This document shows positions 60,911 to 64,000 of a stretch of DNA of 64,000 nt, piece after piece; position 1 is the stretch's first letter; each line of letters begins with the position of its first letter. The notes under the pieces were generated by a model, which worked only from the letters and a program-made list of their open reading frames with translations, ran no database searches and was not told where the DNA came from. The DNA comes from Terriglobia bacterium (GTDB taxonomy: Bacteria > Acidobacteriota > Terriglobia > Versatilivoradales > Versatilivoraceae). Location of the stretch: NCBI GenBank assembly GCA_951813285.1, contig OX638355.1, positions 1,922,653 to 1,986,652 on the forward strand. The letters are read 5' to 3'. The translations under genes were made by a program, and so were the position numbers.

Positions 60911-61650
60911 CTCAAGCTGGCTTGCCCCGGGCGAGGTCGCCTCGCTGGACTTGGCGCGGGCAACCGATTCCCCGGGCCAGGTAACGCGCCCAGTCGTCCA
61001 TCAGGACACGCCGGCGCTATGCGGCAAAGCCCGCATGTGCTCGGTAACGTCATGTTGAGGTCCCAGGACCGGGGCGATCCTGTCGCAGGGTTTGTCGATC
61101 CGGTACTCCATGGCTACGGCCCATTCCAGGACCGCACGCAGGCGCTGGCGCACCCGCCGGGCGCTGGAGGCCTTCCGGTGCCAGATGGGGGTGAGGATGT
61201 CAAGCAGATCGGCGCTGGTGACCTCTGAGACCGGCATCTTGCCGATGCGGGGAAAGGCGAACCGCCTCAGGCTGGACATCCACTCGCGGTGGTGACGCCG
61301 GCCGCGCCAGCCGTCCCGCTTCTGTTCCAGCACACGCGAGGCAGCTTCAGCGAAGGTGGGGATACCCTCGGCGCGGCGCTTCTCGGCAAGAGGGTCTCCG
61401 CCCTGGCGGGCGAGCTTGCGGTTAGCCAGGGCCTTCTCCCTGGCCTCGGCCAGGGAGACCAGGGCGAGACTGCCGAGACCGAGTTCCCGGCGACGGCCGC
61501 GGACGACGAGGCGTTGAATCCAACTGCGTGTTCCGCTGGGCTGGACGAAGAGGTACAATCCGTTTCCATCGGCGTATCTACCGGGCGGAGCGGAGCGGAG
61601 GAAAGCGGCCGAAAGGGCGTTGCTGGGGTGGCGGCCGGTGGGTTTGGTCT
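60911..61650 (-). pseudogene. Tyrosine integrase with internal deletion (copy d)
   Basis: The N-terminal half is preserved (LYLFVQPSGTRSWIQRLVVR, RRELGLGSLALVSLAEAREK, RIGKMPVSEVTSADLLDILT) up to HMRALPH. At about 61017 it jumps, out of frame, to the last 20 residues (RRVLMDDWARYLARGIG). The catalytic Arg, His and Tyr are all lost. The junction lies at CATAGCGCCGGCGTG. The N-terminus extends upstream of 61558 without a clear ATG. Confidence 0.85.
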
Positions 61651-61944
61651 TGGGTCGGACAGGAGCGAAGTCCGTTACAGCATCTATCCCCCCCTTATAT
61701 GGAGGATGGCAGTGGATTGCAAGGGATGTTGGTAGAAAATCCAGCCACAGCAGAGCTTAGATAAGACACTCATAAATAACACAGTTATAGATCCTACTGG
61801 ACGACGATAGACACCACTGGAATTTATAGGGACGTTGCGGCGGCGACAGCAGGTAGCCGTGAGCGGGATAGGTATTTGGCCGAGTCCCCGCTCCATACAA
61901 TGGGCGGCTTCTACCCGGCGAAACAGGGGTGTTCCAGACAGGGC
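61651..61944. other. Right edge of the island, gene-free
   Basis: Contains GGACGACGATAGACACCACT and a REP-like GGCGGCGACAGCAGGTAGCCG at about 61830-61852. The return to core-type GC and codon use follows. Confidence 0.45.
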
Positions 61945-63339
61945 CTAAGCGGGGGAAGGGGCGCTGAAGCTTCGGATTTCGCTCGTCCGGGCGGGCCGGG
62001 TGCTCCGCCTTCGTATCTTTCGCCGATAGGCGGGAATTCGGGCCAGCCCTTCCCAATAGGGGGAGGGATGCCAGGAGGAAGAGCCTTTGAGCAGGTGGGA
62101 CTTGGGGCGTGTCTTCAGGGCTTGGGCCGAGCCGCCGTTCTCCTGGATCAGTTTCCGCAGAAACTCGTCCTGCCATCTCCGGTAGGCCATGACGCCGCCT
62201 CCGTTGTTGAGAATGGCATAGAAGACGGGTCCGTGGGCTCGGGTCATGACCACACCCGCCAGTGTGCTGACACCCCCGTCCTTGGAGGAATTGGTACCCG
62301 TTTTCCCCAGGACCCGGCCTCGGTACCGGGCATGGCGGAAGCGCCCGCGAAGCGTCCCATTGTCCACTCCGGCCGCGGCCATGATGTCCTGCAGCTTCAT
62401 TCCATGTTCCTGCAGGATGGCGCGAAGGCAGTGGAGCACTTGAATCGTGGCCCGTGCGGTCATGCGGCTGCGTCCGATACCGGACGGTTTTTCTATGTGA
62501 ATATCGGAGGGGCGAATACCCATCTCCCGGATCAGGTATTCCCGCATGGACTCGGCTCCTCCCAGAGCGCGCCCCAGCCTGTCGGCGATATTGTTGACGC
62601 TGAACGCATTCACCTTCCACAAGATGTCCCGAAGGCTCGGAGAAGAGTGGCTGAGATACTCGATTCCCAAGCGCTCGCCGACACACTCTTTCGGCACGGC
62701 GTAGACTCGGCCGTCAATCCTGATGCCTGTTCTCCGGAAGTAGCGTGCCAGGTACCGGACAGGAAAGTTGGGATTGTTGCTGGAGTTGATCGTGAAGGGC
62801 CCGGCGATCACCAGGTCTCCGGTCACTCGACGCAAGCCCCGTCGTTTCAGGGAACGAGCCAATCGGTACAGTTCCGACCTGCTCAGAAGGGGATTTCCGT
62901 CGCTGACCAGGTAGAGGTTGCCGGGCAGCACCCGATTTTCCTGATCGATGGGGGAGTCGCCGTAGACTTGAGTGATGAATCGGTAATCGGGGCCCAGCCG
63001 CGCCAGAGCTACCAGAGAGGTGACCAACTTCATTACCGAGGCCGGGTTGAGCGGGATATCCGGGTTCAATTTCGCCAGAATGGCGCGGCCGTCCTGCGAT
63101 TCCACCAGGATTCCCTGCTTGCCCAGGTCGTAGCCATACCGCCGGACTCGGCGAGAGAAGCGCTCGAGGGCCGTGCTTTCCAGTTGCCGAGGCGGGGCAG
63201 GCAGCGGCTGCGCCGCCGGGTGTCGAAGCTCGCTGCCCCGATTGGCGCCCACGGGCCAAAAGGCGCTCAGCACCAGGACGGCAAGACAGCAGGGACCGGA
63301 CAGGAGCGGTCGGAAGTACTTGGTCGGAACAGCCCTCAT
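61945..63339 (-). CDS. dacB: D-alanyl-D-alanine carboxypeptidase/endopeptidase, PBP4-type (peptidase S13)
   Basis: Periplasmic low-molecular-weight penicillin-binding protein that trims peptidoglycan peptides. I choose MRAVPTKYFRPLLSGPCCLA (ATG 63339) because a hydrophobic signal peptide follows (LAVLVLSAFWPVGA); the frame is open to 63447. This gives 464 residues. The three catalytic motifs are SVMK (SxxK, in NPASVMKLVTSL), SVN in NAFSVNNIADRLG (SxN) and KTG in RVLGKTGTNSS. The C-terminal tail after DEFLRKLIQE (about 55 residues, Arg/Pro-rich) is unusual and may be read-through into spacer. Confidence 0.92.
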   Translation of the reverse strand: MRAVPTKYFRPLLSGPCCLAVLVLSAFWPVGANRGSELRHPAAQPLPAPPRQLESTALERFSRRVRRYGYDLGKQGILVESQDGRAILAKLNPDIPLNPASVMKLVTSLVALARLGPDYRFITQVYGDSPIDQENRVLPGNLYLVSDGNPLLSRSELYRLARSLKRRGLRRVTGDLVIAGPFTINSSNNPNFPVRYLARYFRRTGIRIDGRVYAVPKECVGERLGIEYLSHSSPSLRDILWKVNAFSVNNIADRLGRALGGAESMREYLIREMGIRPSDIHIEKPSGIGRSRMTARATIQVLHCLRAILQEHGMKLQDIMAAAGVDNGTLRGRFRHARYRGRVLGKTGTNSSKDGGVSTLAGVVMTRAHGPVFYAILNNGGGVMAYRRWQDEFLRKLIQENGGSAQALKTRPKSHLLKGSSSWHPSPYWEGLARIPAYRRKIRRRSTRPARTSEIRSFSAPSPA

Positions 63340-63719
63340 GTATGTGGGTCCCCGGGAAGAGCGGAAGGATCGACCCATCATAGGAAAAGACGGCTCGGCT
63401 TGTAAACTCAAAAGAAGCGAGTTGACCTCGCGCCGCCGTAGCCGCAAAGCCGCCAGTCAGTCGCTTGCTGCCGGCTCCCAGACCCTTCCCAAACAGGCGG
63501 AACAGGGAGGGAAACCCCCTCATAATGCGCTTGACAGTTTTTTCGGCGCTTTCTTATACTGCCGCTGGCTGCCGTATCTGACGCCGGCTTGGTTACCTGC
63601 ACCGTCTTGGTTTCCGTCCTGGTGGTGACTGGCCGGGAAGTGAGGCGCTCCATTTGCTTTAGGTTTTCCACGATCGTCACATATGGATGCAATCCAATTC
63701 GGTGTCCAGGGAGGGTGCC
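63340..63719. other. Divergent spacer before lysW
   Basis: Between dacB (minus) and lysW (plus). The stretch TTGACAGTTTTTTCGGCGCTTTCTTATACT (63529-63558) has a good sigma-70-type pair: TTGACA and, 17 bp on, TATACT; it points toward lysW. No gene is called. Confidence 0.55.
63529..63558 (+). promoter_or_regulatory. Probable sigma-70 promoter for lysW
   Basis: TTGACA at about 63529-63534 and TATACT at about 63553-63558, close to consensus with near-ideal spacing, on the same strand as lysW. The 5' leader to the GTG would be about 155 nt. Confidence 0.6.
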
Positions 63720-63884
63720 GTGGCCGACTGTCCGGAATGTGAAGCCGCATTGGAATTGGAAGATGATGTGGAAAAGGGTGAGATCGTAACCTGTTCCGAT
63801 TGTGGGGCCGACCTGGAGGTCGTGGGGATGGATCCCGTGAAGTTGGACCTGGCTCCGGAGGAAGAAGAAGACTGGGGGGAATGA
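63720..63884 (+). CDS. lysW: LysW-type amino-group carrier protein
   Basis: Fifty-four residues starting at GTG 63720 after GGGAGG. In LysW pathways the C-terminal glutamate is ligated to alpha-aminoadipate or glutamate, protecting it during lysine or arginine synthesis. The zinc-ribbon cysteines CPEC (residues 4-7) and CSDC (about 30-33) and the invariant C-terminal EDWGE are present. An upstream frame to 63687 is not needed. Downstream lysX/argX-type genes would lie outside the window. This implies the AAA-type lysine pathway or LysW-dependent arginine route. Confidence 0.9.
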   Translation: MADCPECEAALELEDDVEKGEIVTCSDCGADLEVVGMDPVKLDLAPEEEEDWGE

Positions 63885-63928
63885 TCCTCCGGCAAGGAGT
63901 GCTTACAACTCACCTTCCGACCCGATCG

Positions 63929-63981
63929 ACCACAGAGGATGCGAGGATTGCCTGACCGATTCCGCTCCCTGTGGTTTTTTT
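63929..63981 (+). terminator. Probable intrinsic terminator after lysW
   Basis: ACCACAGAGG (63929-63938) pairs with CCCTGTGGT (63967-63975) and is followed by a T-run of seven. The loop is about 28 nt and can form an inner stem. Position 45 bp after the lysW stop fits termination or attenuation. Confidence 0.6.
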
Positions 63982-64000
63982 GTGTGTGCCGATGAAAGTA

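Overview
The window is GC-rich chromosomal DNA of a free-living bacterium. Three things suggest an Acidobacteriota-type organism: a DUF1549/DUF1553 plus DUF1501 gene pair, Tat-type leaders on unknown secreted proteins, and a LysW carrier protein. A planctomycete- or verrucomicrobium-like lineage cannot be excluded. The assignment is inference from gene content; no rRNA gene is present.

Positions 1-24.6 kb are mostly housekeeping and catabolic genes. They comprise accB-accC (fatty-acid synthesis), thiE, an FAD amine oxidase, a divergent hydantoinase/oxoprolinase pair (hyuA-hyuB), an amidohydrolase, an SMP-30-like lactonase, and a Tat-secreted protein gene split by an IS630-family element. They continue with a serine hydrolase, the PSD1/DUF1501 pair, a coiled-coil membrane protein, tRNA-Arg(CCG), and an accD-folC-MFS run. 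Intergenic spaces carry short dispersed repeats: a CACGAAGG family, a double-hairpin REP-like family, and a 456-bp tandem duplication.

Positions 25-40 kb hold a 4067-residue secreted mosaic protein (LRR, M12-type metallopeptidase motif, Calx-beta, GLUG, spondin, glucose/sorbosone dehydrogenase, cadherin and FN3 domains). A small upstream gene probably encodes a separate peptidase prodomain.

Positions 40-61.7 kb, plus 25.9-27.2 kb, form a mosaic island. It contains one full-length tyrosine integrase and at least four integrase remnants, a group II intron with a damaged reverse transcriptase, a truncated darT toxin gene, and an AAA ATPase/DUF4276 pair (candidate defence genes). Small cargo ORFs and MITE-like elements are also present. 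Most notably, there are at least nine copies of an apparently undescribed hairpin-rich repeat of about 435 bp (here called R element). R elements follow the 3' end of one conserved ORF family and, in the two best-preserved copies, lie just upstream of a small ribbon-helix-helix-like ORF. Each holds two internal motif arrays, and in three copies the two arrays share the same copy-specific sequence.

Positions 61.9-64 kb return to core genes: a PBP4-type D-Ala-D-Ala carboxypeptidase, lysW, and a terminator.
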